This document shows positions 37,670 through 46,764 of a DNA stretch of 64,000 nucleotides, piece by piece (positions within the stretch are counted from its first letter, which is position 1; the number at the start of each line of letters is the position of its first letter). Origin of the DNA: JBDSLU01 sp963844435 (GTDB lineage Bacteria; Acidobacteriota; Vicinamibacteria; Vicinamibacterales; Vicinamibacteraceae). The notes below the pieces were generated by a model. The model made no database searches, was not told where the DNA came from, and saw only the letters and a list, made by a program, of their open reading frames with translations. The stretch lies in contig CAWJOG010000021.1 of assembly GCA_963844435.1 (NCBI GenBank), positions 1-64,000 of the forward strand, in the 5' to 3' direction. The translations under genes were made by a program, and so were the position numbers.

Positions 37670-38215
37670 CTACATTTGTTTCATGTTGAGCAGAAAGGCT
37701 GGGATCATGCCTTCATGTTCATAGTTTTCTTTCATTTCTTGGCGGAGATCTCTGAACCCATGGATTTTGCCGCGACAGAGGAGCGTATTGCACTCGCAAG
37801 CCACCTGAGCGATCGTGTCATATTCGAGAGAAGCATAATCAAAGTTCAACTCCTCATTTTCCACGATATCTCTTCGAGCAACGATATCGATGTAGCTGGA
37901 TGTCTGTCCATCGACAATTCTGATGAAAGTATTGGGATCGCAGGAATGGTTGAGATAGTGGCCGAAGTCAAAGTGCCCGTCTTCTTGGATAGGATCAATG
38001 TGTTTATCAATATCTAAAGAGAATGAGTACCGCGTCGGGTTTTTCATGACAGGACCTTTGACCGAGAAGATAGTTTCCCCTTTATTGAACTTCTTCTTTG
38101 TGAAGACGCCACATTGATTCTTCAGAACAGCACTTTCTCTAACAACCACTGAATCGGTCTCGAGCGTAGGCGACATCATGCAAGGTCTCCAATTCGACGC
38201 GGATTGATCGGCCAC
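37670..38215 (-). CDS. SET domain protein, putative protein-lysine methyltransferase
   Basis: A 181-residue protein. The SET core is complete: VFTKKKFNKGETIFSVKG (start), FGHYLNHSCDPNTFIRI (the N-H-S-C-x-P-N motif binding S-adenosylmethionine), IVARRDIVENEELNFDYASL (with the catalytic Tyr) and a post-SET-like CECNTLLCRG with cysteines placed to bind zinc. Such enzymes methylate lysines of proteins; bacterial examples often come from eukaryotes or intracellular bacteria. The DNA is conspicuously AT-rich compared with all neighbours, with AAG/AAA lysine codons, so it was acquired recently. The start may instead be the ATG at about 38179. Confidence 0.85.
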   Translation of the reverse strand: MADQSASNWRPCMMSPTLETDSVVVRESAVLKNQCGVFTKKKFNKGETIFSVKGPVMKNPTRYSFSLDIDKHIDPIQEDGHFDFGHYLNHSCDPNTFIRIVDGQTSSYIDIVARRDIVENEELNFDYASLEYDTIAQVACECNTLLCRGKIHGFRDLRQEMKENYEHEGMIPAFLLNMKQM

Positions 38216-38446
38216 ATCCTACACCTAAAAGCCCATGGTGAAAGCCATCTCACGAGCGCCGACGAGTACGCTGACACAACGTGCGATCGAGCGGTGCAGA
38301 ATCGGTAAGACGTGCCGTGCGAGCTGGCCATGACGGGTACCGAGCTTTGGCCGGGAGGCCGCCGCCTCCGCAAACACGCCGGATGTACGACCTGCAACCG
38401 ACTCGAAGGACCGATTGTCAGTTACTCACTTGCACTCCGGGAGGTC

Positions 38447-38705
38447 TTATACGGGCTGCCAGGTCCAGATCCGGCGCACCTCCGCTTCGAGTTGCTCTTG
38501 GCGCGCCTTGACCCACGGCGCGTAGTGGCGTTCCGTGATTTTGACGGAGTTGTGGCCGAGCAGCTTGGACAGGCTGTCAAGCGACACCACCTTGAGCAGC
38601 AGCGACACGGCGAACGTGTCGCGGAAGCGATGCGGGTGACAGTTGTCGACTGCCGGCCGACCTTTTGGAAGACGCGGTCCCAGCTCTTCACCATGCTCTC
38701 GCGCT
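38447..38705 (-). pseudogene. Tyrosine recombinase (phage-type integrase) C-terminal remnant
   Basis: On the minus strand, HPHRFRDTFAVSLLLKVV with the conserved H-x-x-R, followed by SLSKLLGHNSVKITERHYAP (G-H box and the nucleophile Tyr), is the catalytic end of a tyrosine recombinase; a short N-terminal piece SWDRVFQKVG in a neighbouring frame precedes it. The rest of the catalytic domain and the arm-binding domain are absent. It ends at a TAA at 38447. It is adjacent to the IS21 remnant. Confidence 0.8.
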
Positions 38706-38708
38706 GAC

Positions 38709-39436
38709 CTCGTGCTTACGCACGCCCGTGCGCTGAAGCTGCCCGGCGCCGCCCGCGTCTTCGAGAGTCTGGCGCGCCAGGCGCGCGATGCCCACTGGCC
38801 GCACGAAGACTATTTGCAGGAGGTCCTCAGTGCCGAGCGGGCGTCGCGGCATGAGTCGGTGACCCGCCAGCGGCTGCGCGAGGCGCGCTTCCCCGAGGTC
38901 AAGACGCTCGACACGTTTGACTTCCCGGCGGCCGAGGGCCTCAACCACGCAGATCCACACGCTGGCACGCGGCGAGTGGGTGACCGTGCCCGAGAATCTG
39001 ATCCTCGCGGGCCCCTCGGGACCGGGAAGACGCATCTGGCGATCGCGCTTGGCGTCGAAGCCACGACGCAGAAGCGCCGCGTCCTCTTCACGCGGGCCGC
39101 GGACCTCGTGCGTCAGCTCCTCGAGGCGCGGGATGCCCGCGAGCTCACGCGGCTCCAGCACCGGCTCCTCCCCGTCGAGGTGTTGATCATCGACGAGCTC
39201 GGCTTCGTCCCCTTCGACCGCGTGGGCGGCGAGCTGCTCTTCAATCTGATCACGGACCGCTACGAGCGGCGCGCGACGGTGGTGACCACCAATCTGGCCT
39301 TTGCGGAATGGGTCACAGTCTTCGCCGGCGACGAGAAACTGACGACGGCGCTGCTCGATTGTCTGGCCCACCACGCGACCGTGATCACCACGAAGGGGAG
39401 AGCGATCGGATGCGTAAACGACGCAGCCCCGAGTAG
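38709..39436 (+). pseudogene. istB: IstB-like ATPase of an IS21-family element, frameshifted
   Basis: The transposition helper is readable almost end to end: KLPGAARVFESLARQARDAH, then IHTLARGEWVTVPENLILAG, Walker A in GTGKTHLAIALG, VEVLIIDELGFVPFDRVGGE (Walker B) and ATVVTTNLAFAEW, ending in RMRKRRSPE. Frame changes near 38942, 39020 and 39400 break it. The IstA transposase normally upstream is absent and I see no terminal inverted repeats, so only part of the IS remains. Confidence 0.85.
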
Positions 39437-40086
39437 AGACGCGCGCCCGCTACCAGGCGGGGCGCTCGGCCTGAAGAGCTGCCGATCGCCCAGCCCGGCA
39501 GCGGCAGGAAGAAGGGCTCGATACCGTAGAATGACGCCCTGCAGGTGGATCACTTTCCGAGCGGCGACCTGGTCTAGTTTGTGAGCGGCGCGCGCATTTC
39601 GAGGACGTTGCGCATCCCTCGAAGGCAGCGGCCTATCCCCGAATCTGGGCGAGCTGTGTTTCGCGGCCCTGCAACTGATCAAGCCGCAGCATGTCCGACT
39701 AACGCCACTCTCGCCTCATTGTCAACTCCTGGCTCCGATCGGTCCCCAAGGGCACGGTCAGTCGAATCGGAACGTTGGAGAAATACCGGAGACGGTTGAA
39801 ACACGGCGAACGGAACTCAAAATTCTAGAGCGAGATAGCGTCTGAGAGGCTGGGATTCGCTAGGGACTACGAGATCTGGCTGGGGGTCCGGGACGATTTC
39901 CGCAACTGGCTCATCCGTGCCGCGTAGTCGGCCTCGCAGACTCCCACAGTCCGCGCGCCGCGAGGATGAAGGTATAGCCCCCGAGCCCGCCGAGCGCCCA
40001 GAGTGTCCAGACGAAGAAGAAACCGCCGGTGGACTTGGCGATCTCGCCGCCACGTCCCCCTCATGCCGTGTTGTAGCCTATCGTCG
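39437..40086. other. 650 bases: IS flank, repeat copy 4 and a membrane-protein scrap
   Basis: Besides the dispersed repeat at 39845-39927, the minus strand at about 39925-40050 reads IAKSTGGFFFVWTLWALGGL followed by GGYTFILAARGLWESAR, a two-segment hydrophobic stretch that looks like the C-terminal end of a membrane protein I cannot name. No start is visible. The remainder holds nothing recognisable. Confidence 0.45.
39845..39927 (+). repeat. Dispersed repeat copy 4
   Basis: Contains CGGGACGATTTCCGCAACTG at 39889-39908, reading W-L-G-V-R-D-D-F-R-N-W-L-I-R-A-A and stop TAG. This copy has the D-F variant also found in copies 5 and 9. Upstream GGGATTCGCTAGG resembles copies 1 and 3. Confidence 0.8.
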
Positions 40087-41313
40087 ATGACAACCTTCAC
40101 TCGTCGTGAAATGTTCCGCCTCGCCATGGCGCTGCCCACCATCGGCGTATTCACGCGATTCGACCCGCTCGTTGCCGCGGACCGCAACAAGGTCAAAATC
40201 ACCGATATCAAAGCGATGCAGATCAACCGCATCGCGGGCAACTGTCTCATCAAGATCGAAACCGACGCCGGGATCGTCGGTTATGGCGAAGCCGGGATGA
40301 CCGGCCCAATGGCTCGCGCACGCATCGCGACGATGAAGCCGTTGCTCGTCGGCAAGGACCCTCTGGCGATCGAGGTCCACTTTCAGAACATGACCTCGCT
40401 CATGCACACCTACATGGCGAGTATCCCAACCGTCAGCGGTATCGACATCGCACTGTGGGATATCGCAGGCAAGATCACCGGACTCCCTATATCGACTTTG
40501 CTCGGCGGGCCCTTCCGCGAATCGATCCGCATGTACTCGCACGGGCGCATGAACATGCTCGACAAAGCGTCGTGCAAGGCGTTCGCGGACAGGGTAAAGG
40601 GGATGCCTGAAGGCTTCAACGCCTTCAAGAACGACATCCATCCCGTCCTGGGCATTCCATCAGGCCGCTTCACGGACACGCTCGATCAGGCGCAGCTCAA
40701 GGCGGTCGCCCGCGCCTACAACAATGCGCGGGAAGCGCTTGGCGATGACATCGAGATCGCCGTGCACTGCCACAACGAGTTCAACGAACCAAGTGCGGTT
40801 GGCATCGCGAAGGCCGTCGCATCGATGAACCCGCTGTTCATGGAAGACGCCCTGAATCCGCCGTGGTCCGAGGCGTGGCAATCGCTGCGGCGTCAAGCGC
40901 CCATTCCTCTTTTGACCGGCGAAAAGCTGGAGATGCTGCGAGGATTCAAGCCGTTCATCGACAACCAGACCGTCGATATTCTCCACCCCGATTTGGCATT
41001 TGCCGGCGGATTTACTGGCGTCAGAAAGATCGCCGATTACGCCTACGACCTTAAAATGCCGCTAGCACTCCACAACGTTGGGTCGCTCGTGCTGACCTTC
41101 GCTAACGCGCACTTCGGATCCGCGATCCACAACTTCTATCGCTCTGAAAGCCAGTTGGGCGAGACAGGCTATATCGAACCGATGGCCGCTTCAAATCCGC
41201 CTGAGGTTCGCAATAGCTATCTCACGGTCCCGACGGGACCGGGATTGGGCTTTGAAATTAATCCAGACTTCCTCAAGAAGAATCTGGTCGCCGGCGAAGA
41301 GGACCGGGGCTAG
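40087..41313 (+). CDS. Mandelate racemase/muconate lactonizing enzyme-type (enolase superfamily) protein
   Basis: A 408-residue enzyme with a leader-like start (TRREMFRLAMALPTIGVF). The capping domain includes GYGEAGMTGPMARARI and SGIDIALWDIAGKITGLPIS with LLGG. The barrel carries FNAFKNDIHP, IEIAVHCHNEFNEPSAVGIA, FMEDALNPPWSEAW (Glu ligand), LTGEKLEM (Glu ligand), QTVDILHPDLAFAGGFTG and ALHNVGS (His). The H-x-H arrangement at the first metal-site strand recalls sugar-acid dehydratases (mannonate or related) more than true racemases. It is probably a sugar-acid dehydratase. The gene stands alone and is less GC-rich than the genes of 0-12 kb. Substrate uncertain. Confidence 0.85.
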   Translation: MTTFTRREMFRLAMALPTIGVFTRFDPLVAADRNKVKITDIKAMQINRIAGNCLIKIETDAGIVGYGEAGMTGPMARARIATMKPLLVGKDPLAIEVHFQNMTSLMHTYMASIPTVSGIDIALWDIAGKITGLPISTLLGGPFRESIRMYSHGRMNMLDKASCKAFADRVKGMPEGFNAFKNDIHPVLGIPSGRFTDTLDQAQLKAVARAYNNAREALGDDIEIAVHCHNEFNEPSAVGIAKAVASMNPLFMEDALNPPWSEAWQSLRRQAPIPLLTGEKLEMLRGFKPFIDNQTVDILHPDLAFAGGFTGVRKIADYAYDLKMPLALHNVGSLVLTFANAHFGSAIHNFYRSESQLGETGYIEPMAASNPPEVRNSYLTVPTGPGLGFEINPDFLKKNLVAGEEDRG

Positions 41314-41370
41314 CAGAGTCGGTATCGCCGCGATCGCGTCGGCGAGGGCGATTAGAACACTCGTCTTGGC

Positions 41371-41501
41371 GTGAGCGCGTCAGATTCGGTGACGCTCGCG
41401 GCAGTGGGGGCCACGCTGGCTCTTGCTGCGTTGATTGCCAGCCTAGTGCCCCCGTACCGCGCCTGGCGGCTGGACCCAGTGAAACCTTGCGCGCGGAGTA
41501 G
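41371..41501 (+). pseudogene. ADOP permease C-terminal remnant
   Basis: Reads VTLAAVGATLALAALIASLV followed by PPYRAWRLDPVKP and, after one missing base, L-R-A-E and stop: the classic ADOP ending (R-x-D-P-x-x-A/P-L-R-x-E). Nothing of the preceding permease is present. It runs straight into dispersed repeat copy 5. Confidence 0.75.
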
Positions 41502-41579
41502 AGACCGGTCTGCCTTGCGGAAGAGCTTGGCTGGGTGTTAGGGACGATTTCCGCAACTGGCTACTGACCGCCGCATGAG
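41490..41579 (+). repeat. Dispersed repeat copy 5
   Basis: CTTGCGGAAGAGCTTGGCTG at 41514-41533 is followed by GGTGTTAGGGACGATTTCCG; the frame reads C-G-R-A-W-L-G-V-R-D-D-F-R-N-W-L-L-T-A-A and stop. Upstream GTAGAGACCGGTCTG aligns with GTAGGGACGGGTTGTG of copy 8. The leucine codon CTA and alanine GCA are synonymous differences from copy 6. Confidence 0.85.
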
Positions 41580-41947
41580 GTGCAGTGCCGCTTCCCCGGC
41601 GAACATCTACCCACGGCATCGAGGGCATGGGCCTGCGCACCTTCGGCGCGCATACGAACCACGCCTCGTCGATGAGTCAGATGTCAATCGGCCGAACTGC
41701 CGGCACGACGTGGGCGGCAGAGAGCGCGTTCACCTTTCGATCCCTTCGCGAGCTGCCGAATCTGCGTCCGCCGAGCCTTGGCGGTCGTCGCTGCCCAGAG
41801 CACCGGAAAGTAGTCCATACTCGACTGCGCGTGGTTCCGTCGACCGCGCGCCACGCTATGTGCCCAGCACGGGCGGCGCACCTGCAACCAGCGACGGAGC
41901 CGCGCCGACGGCAGCCATGAAGGGGGCAACCCGCAAAGGCACGAAGC
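41580..41947. other. About 370 bases without a recognisable gene
   Basis: Mixed short frames. The minus strand at about 41690-41830 reads YFPVLWAATTAKARRTQIRQ, helical and basic, possibly a scrap of a YdeI-like protein, but this is too weak to call. Confidence 0.35.
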
Positions 41948-42625
41948 ATGGCTCACCTCTGTCACGTCAGCAGCCAAGAGCTTTACCAACGGGCCTTCCA
42001 GCGGCCCGTGATTCTGACTCTCCTCTTGCCGCTCGCGCCAATCGGGACCGCGATGCAAGTGAATGACGAGGTCAGGGCGCAGGCACAACGCGAGAAGCAG
42101 CCGCTGCTCGACACGTTGAAGGCGCTGGTCGAGATCGAATCCGGCAGCGGCGATGTCGACGGCGTGACGCGTATCGGCACGTTGATCACCGAGCGATTGC
42201 GCGCGCTGTGCGGCCGCGTCGATCTGATGCCGCCTGCCGCCGACCGGCCGCGCATCACGGGCCTGCCGCAACAGTTCGCGGACACTGTAGTCGCCAGTTT
42301 CCGCGGCCGTGGCTCCGCCCGCATCCTGGTCCTGGCCCACATGGACACCGTGAACGAGCGCGGCATGCTGGCGCAGCAGCCGTTTCGTGTGGAGGGCGAC
42401 CACGCCTACGGTCTCGGCATCGCCGACGACGAGCACGGCATCGCCGTCATCCTAGATTGGTGCCAGCGAGTAGCCACGCTCGCCTTCACTGAGCTGGAGG
42501 AGATCGAAGTGAGGGGCGAACCCTCGCATGAGTCAATGGGTCGAGGCGCGACGAGCGGCGCGGCGCGTCTCGTGATGGATCAACCGTACAGGGAGATCGA
42601 CATGGCTGAGCGAAGCCCGTCGTGA
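41948..42625 (+). pseudogene. M20 metallopeptidase (glutamate carboxypeptidase type), truncated after the first metal motif
   Basis: The N-terminal 160 residues are a normal M20 start: TLKALVEIESGSGDVDGVTR, then FRGRGSARILVLAHMDTVNE with the first zinc His and Asp, and AYGLGIADDEHGIAVIL carrying the bridging Asp. After this the sequence (from about residue 165) changes abruptly to an unrelated stretch ending at 42625, without the E-E catalytic motif, the dimerisation domain or the last His. It cannot be active. The deletion joint lies near 42455. Confidence 0.75.
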
Positions 42626-42798
42626 CCCGCTCGAGGATCACCCGCTGATGCCCGAGAACTCGACCCTCATCGTGATCGCCGTCAGACTCGGTCCAGGTGT
42701 TCTCGATCCGATTGGGTCGGTGCTGGTCGATAACGCTGTCAGCGCAGCCAGCCACCGCGAATCCGTGTAACGATCGATGGCACAGCAACGAGCACGCC

Positions 42799-43452
42799 AT
42801 GAGACTCCCCACGACGGTTCACACCCATCGGCGGTGGCGAATCCACGAATTGACGCGTGACTTCCGACTGGAGGATGTCTGGGCGCTGCCGACGCCAGGC
42901 GTGAAGGACGACTTCATTCATCTGGTGTATCAGTTCGCATCTGGAAAGCGGTCGCAAGGAGGCTCGTCCTTGGTCGCTCGCGCGCTCTGGGTCCTCCGAT
43001 GGAAGCTCGGGAAAGTGCTCGGATGGGATCGCCAGGGCGGATCTCCGGGCCAGGTTCCCACGCTGCGCGATCGCCTGCCGCCGGACCTGCGCGCCGGACC
43101 ATCGGGTCCGACGTTCACGGGCCTGCCGTTCAAGCCGCTGTACATGCTCGACGACGAGTTCGCCGCAGAAATCGTCAACCGCACCGTGCACGGCGTCTTG
43201 CACCTCGGGTGGATACCGAATGGCTCCGGCGGCTACTCTGCCGAGATGGCCGTTTACGTCAGGCCTAACGGTCTGCTTGGCACCGTCTATATGGCTGGAA
43301 TCGCGCCGTTTCGACGCCTGATCGTCTATCCGGCCCTGATGCGGGACATCGCGAGCGAGTGGGCGGCTGGAATCGGCCGTTCGTATCGGGAGACACCCAG
43401 CATACCAACAGCCGATCAACGCTCGTCGTCCGACCCCCCGCGCCGAGGGTGA
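42799..43452 (+). CDS. DUF2867 domain protein
   Basis: A 217-residue soluble protein from the ATG at 42799. The pattern HELTRDFRLEDVWALPTPG, then VLRWKLGKVLGWD, LPFKPLYMLDDEFAAEIVNR, HGVLHLGWIPNGSGGYSAEM and MAGIAPFRRLIVYPALMR is the DUF2867 family, of unknown function, sometimes fused to NAD-dependent epimerases. Interestingly an epimerase gene lies 1.2 kb downstream on the other strand. The gene looks complete. Confidence 0.85.
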   Translation: MRLPTTVHTHRRWRIHELTRDFRLEDVWALPTPGVKDDFIHLVYQFASGKRSQGGSSLVARALWVLRWKLGKVLGWDRQGGSPGQVPTLRDRLPPDLRAGPSGPTFTGLPFKPLYMLDDEFAAEIVNRTVHGVLHLGWIPNGSGGYSAEMAVYVRPNGLLGTVYMAGIAPFRRLIVYPALMRDIASEWAAGIGRSYRETPSIPTADQRSSSDPPRRG

Positions 43453-43472
43453 CTCCCCACTAAGACGCATCG

Positions 43473-43664
43473 CCTCTGAACGTACCGCGCTGATCGTCGG
43501 TGCCGGGATCGTGGATTTGCCGCCGCGGTCGCGCTCAAAGCGTCTGGGTGGCGCGTGCGGGTATTGGAGCGTGCGCGCTACGCTCGGGAGCTTGGCTTCG
43601 CGCTGCTGCTGGCCTCGAACGCCGTTTGCGTCATTGCAGCGGCTCGCATGCCTACCTTCTTCTG
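43473..43664 (+). pseudogene. FAD-dependent monooxygenase N-terminal remnant
   Basis: Translating around a one-base insertion gives R-T-A-L-I-V-G-A-G-I, then GFAAAVALKASGWRVRVLER and ARELGFALLLASNAV, the beta-alpha-beta FAD motif of aromatic-ring monooxygenases (PHBH-like). After about 60 residues the match stops and the DoxX gene of the opposite strand begins. So only the dinucleotide-binding start survives. Confidence 0.65.
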
Positions 43665-44140
43665 AGACGGAATACAGGTCGAGCAATACAAGCTTCGTCA
43701 GATGGGCGTGATACAGAACGGTCGCAACGATGTGGCGGACGCAGACTCCAGGAAGCGATGGTGAGAGCATCGAAAAGAATTGGCGCGATGAGCGTCTCCA
43801 GGCCGTCCCGCGCTGCCAGATGTGAGACGGCTGCGCCTGTGTAGTTGAAGACCAAGCCGGCATAGCCCCATTCCTTGAGCAGCGGAACACCCGGCGCGAT
43901 AAGGGCCAGACCGGCAAGGACGTAGCTGATACCAAGAATCGTCATGAAATAGTCCGGATAGCCCAAGTGCCTAATGATCCCGAGGAAAGGTTCGAGGCGG
44001 AGGGCGCCCATGAGCCCTCCCACGATGCACTGAAGGGCCAGTACCGACGTCACTCCCCAGTACCGAATCTGCCGTCGACCTGCTGGCGGCGCCGCGGCGT
44101 TCGTCTTCAGAGTGCTGTGATCGCGCATCTCACCAATCAC
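43652..44140 (-). CDS. DoxX-like membrane protein
   Basis: A 162-residue protein with four hydrophobic helices. IRYWGVTSVLALQCIVGGLM, LGYPDYFMTILGISYVLAGL, ALIAPGVPLLKEWGYAGLVF and NYTGAAVSHLAARDG match the DoxX-like family of small membrane proteins (here close to the DUF4345/DoxX group). The last 25 residues (CDRSVSRPSDEACIARPVFR) are non-hydrophobic and probably result from loss of the natural stop after LTIASWSLRPP. Role unknown; relatives are linked to thiol or quinone redox control. Confidence 0.75.
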   Translation of the reverse strand: MIGEMRDHSTLKTNAAAPPAGRRQIRYWGVTSVLALQCIVGGLMGALRLEPFLGIIRHLGYPDYFMTILGISYVLAGLALIAPGVPLLKEWGYAGLVFNYTGAAVSHLAARDGLETLIAPILFDALTIASWSLRPPHRCDRSVSRPSDEACIARPVFRLRRR

Positions 44141-44695
44141 CTTGAGATGCCGCAGCTATGCGTAGTGGCATGAAGTGTCTCTCTTGTCCTCTCTCTACAG
44201 CGAAGACGGACAAGAGTGCCGGCGTGTGACAGTGCCTGCTGCCGGTGGCGCACAAGCCCTCACGCATGGCGCCGGATGCAGGTTTCACAATCCGCGAGGA
44301 GTGCATCCATGGCGACGAGCTGTGCGCCAAGCTCGTGTCGTACCTTCGCCGGCGGCCCCACGAGCACCCCTCGGCTGGGCCACTGCGCGAGTCTTGCGGC
44401 CCGCGGGCATGTGGCCCAGTGCTACCACGACGAACATCAGCGCGCGATGCGCCACAGATGCTCTCGTCGCGAGCGGTCGGCCGCGTGTCAGTATCGTTCG
44501 AAAACGTTGAGTTCTCCGGTATACGTCAAGTACAGGTGTTCGAAGATGTGTGACGCGCACTACCTACCAGGAGGGTGCCAGCACACGTGGTCGCCGGACA
44601 TGCCGTCCACTGCTGACTCCAGACGTTTCTTCAACTGTTCCAGGCGAGGACTCACGATACTCCCGTCACGCCTGCGCGCGTCGACGTTGCTCAGG
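44141..44695. other. 555 bases without a recognisable gene
   Basis: Small overlapping frames on both strands. None has family motifs. Confidence 0.45.
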
Positions 44696-45638
44696 CTACC
44701 CGAGACCCTCGATGAAGCCGGTGCGCCAACTGGGATAGCGAGGGCGCCAGTCCAGCTCCGCTTTCCCCTTCGCATTCGAACAGCCCCTGCTCTCGGTCAT
44801 CATCACGATGCCCTGATGGCCGATCATCATCCTCGCCAGCCAGGTGGGTACGTGTCGCGGCGGTGGCGCATCAATCGCGCTGGCCAGAAATGGCAGCCAC
44901 TCGCGGACCGGTGCGGGTTCGTCGTCGGCGACGTTGTAGATCCCGGTCGCCCCGCGCTCGAGCGCCGCCAACGTCGCGGCCGCTGCATCAGCGATATGGG
45001 TAAAAGACCAGATCCCACCGCCGTTGCCGACGATCGGCAGTCGCCGCCGTCGAATCGCATCGAGGAGCGCGCTGCCCCGGCCGAGAGATGTTGCTGGACC
45101 GTAGAACCAGCCGTAGCGCAGCGCGGTCGTCTCAGTATGCTCGGCGGCCTGAAGCGCGGCTTCGAGGTAGCGAATCGCGTCCAGCGTCCGGCGAAATCCG
45201 GGAGGAGGATGTGGGGTCCAGAGGATCGTCCTCCCTCTTGACGGGTCCGCCAGCCCTCTCGTAGGTCCAGCCCGCAAAGCTTTGCGCGACGACTCGCCGC
45301 ACGCCCGCCACACGGGCGGCGGCGAGAAGGTTATCGGTGCCCTCCGTTCGCAGCCGGTTCGTCAAGGAAAACTCGCGGTCGAACCGGCGGAGGTTCAGGT
45401 TCGGGGGAATCGCCGTCAACTGGTGCACAATCGCGTCGGGTCGTGCCCGCGTGACGGCCCCGACAGTCGCCTGTTTGTCCAGAGCGTCCAGAATCTCTGG
45501 TTGCACCCCTTGCGCTCTGAGTTGGCCCGCCTTCTCGGGGGACCGCGTTGTCCCAATCACAACGTGCCCGCCTTCGCGCAGCAGCGGGATGAGATGCTTT
45601 CCCACGACTCCAGTGGCGCCAGCAAGGAATATTCGCAT
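44696..45638 (-). CDS. NAD-dependent epimerase/dehydratase family protein, one frameshift
   Basis: From the ATG at 45638: MRIFLAGATGVVGKHLIPLL (Rossmann G-x-x-G-x-x-G), then TRARPDAIVHQLTAIPP, FSLTNRLRTEGTDNLLAAAR and VVAQSFAGWTYERAGGPVKR. A one-base insertion near 45215 moves the rest into the next frame: TLDAIRYLEAALQAAEHTET, ALRYGWFYGPAT, then GIWSFTHIADAAAATLAALE and the end SWRTGFIEGLG. Total about 313 residues, normal for the atypical SDR family. Substrate unknown. Without correction the product would be truncated before the active region is complete. Confidence 0.8.
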
Positions 45639-45806
45639 GTGAAGTTGACCAAACCGCCCATTGATCGCACGTCTATAAGGTCGTGTGCACTGGGCCACTG
45701 TCGTCCGTTGAGATGTACCGCACTCGCCTACGCGTCGTTGAGGGTGCGGAGACGAGAAGGACCATTGCCCGAATCGTCGAACGCTGTCCTGAACAACTCG
45801 CAAGAA

Positions 45807-46208
45807 TCACGGCCGCATTCGAAGGGCTGCGGCGAACAGGACGGCGCCAAGCACGAACCACAGATCCCATCCCGAGGCGGACGCGCCGGCGAGGCCCAAC
45901 CCTCGCCACCCAATCGCGCCAAGTCCGGCGACCGCTCGCAGCGCCACGACGACGCCCGCTACAACGCTGACCACGTGTGCCGCGGACCGAAGCCTCCCGC
46001 CGTGGTTCGCCGCCAGTACACTGAAGGCACTCGCGGCGATGACGCACCCGAGAGCCACGATGATGTCGTAAGCCAGGAACCACGGTCGCGCGAATGCCGT
46101 AGCTGCCCCCACCGGATCGAGCCCGACGTACCACCCGCACGCCCAAGCCAGATGTACCGCCGCGAAGAACAGCGCCCAGACTGACGCGAGAACCGCCATC
46201 TCAACCAT
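45807..46208 (-). CDS. DUF3995-like four-helix membrane protein
   Basis: A 133-residue membrane protein from ATG 46208, overlapping the upstream NTF2-like gene's stop by eight bases, so the two are translationally coupled. Four hydrophobic helices: VLASVWALFFAAVHLAWACG, AYDIIVALGCVIAASAFSVL, VVSVVAGVVVALRAVAGLG and LWFVLGAVLFAAALR. Length and helix order resemble DUF3995; no function is known. Confidence 0.6.
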   Translation of the reverse strand: MVEMAVLASVWALFFAAVHLAWACGWYVGLDPVGAATAFARPWFLAYDIIVALGCVIAASAFSVLAANHGGRLRSAAHVVSVVAGVVVALRAVAGLGAIGWRGLGLAGASASGWDLWFVLGAVLFAAALRMRP

Positions 46209-46626
46209 GCCTGCGGGCGGACGAATCCAGGAACAGATGGACCGCGGGCAGGTCGAAGTAGAACATCTCCGCGTGCTTGAGACGACCGTTCTCGATCGTG
46301 TAGGACGACAGCACCGGCGTGTCGATGGCGTCCCCTGCGGCGTTCCTGCCGCGCTGGTGCCAACGCACGACGACCACATTCCTGGCAGCCGCCACGATCT
46401 GCGGCGACATCGCCCGTTCGACCTCGGTTGGCTGCAGCGGGGCCCACGTGTCCAACCAGCCAGATCCGGGCGCCGACGCGGCAACCGTACCTCCGTACGG
46501 CAGCGAGGGCGGCCAGCTGAACTCGCAATTGGGATGGAGGCAAGCGGCGAACCGCTCCCGGTCCCGGCGTTCGATCGTCTCGAAGAGACGTTGGATGAGA
46601 TCCACGTGCTGGTCAGTTGGGTTCAT
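46201..46626 (-). CDS. NTF2-like/SnoaL-like protein
   Basis: A 141-residue soluble protein: LIQRLFETIERRDRERFAAC, LHPNCEFSWPPSLPYGG, ARNVVVVRWHQRG, and PVLSSYTIENGRLKHAEMFY with the final F-D. This is the SnoaL-like polyketide-cyclase/ketosteroid-isomerase fold. It forms an operon with the following membrane protein gene. Ligand unknown. Confidence 0.8.
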   Translation of the reverse strand: MNPTDQHVDLIQRLFETIERRDRERFAACLHPNCEFSWPPSLPYGGTVAASAPGSGWLDTWAPLQPTEVERAMSPQIVAAARNVVVVRWHQRGRNAAGDAIDTPVLSSYTIENGRLKHAEMFYFDLPAVHLFLDSSARRHG

Positions 46627-46764
46627 CTATCAACCCAGACGGACGGGACAGCCGGGTGTGACAGCGTCAAAGCGACGCCCGTCTGCTCGAATCAGGTACT
46701 GATGGCTGCGGACCTCGTGATCGATCGACCCTGACACACCTGCTGGGCAAGTCGCTCGATGACG

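Noticed and set aside
44175..44553. + strand frames after the DoxX gene
   Set aside because: Several overlapping frames of similar length and no motif; treated as non-coding.
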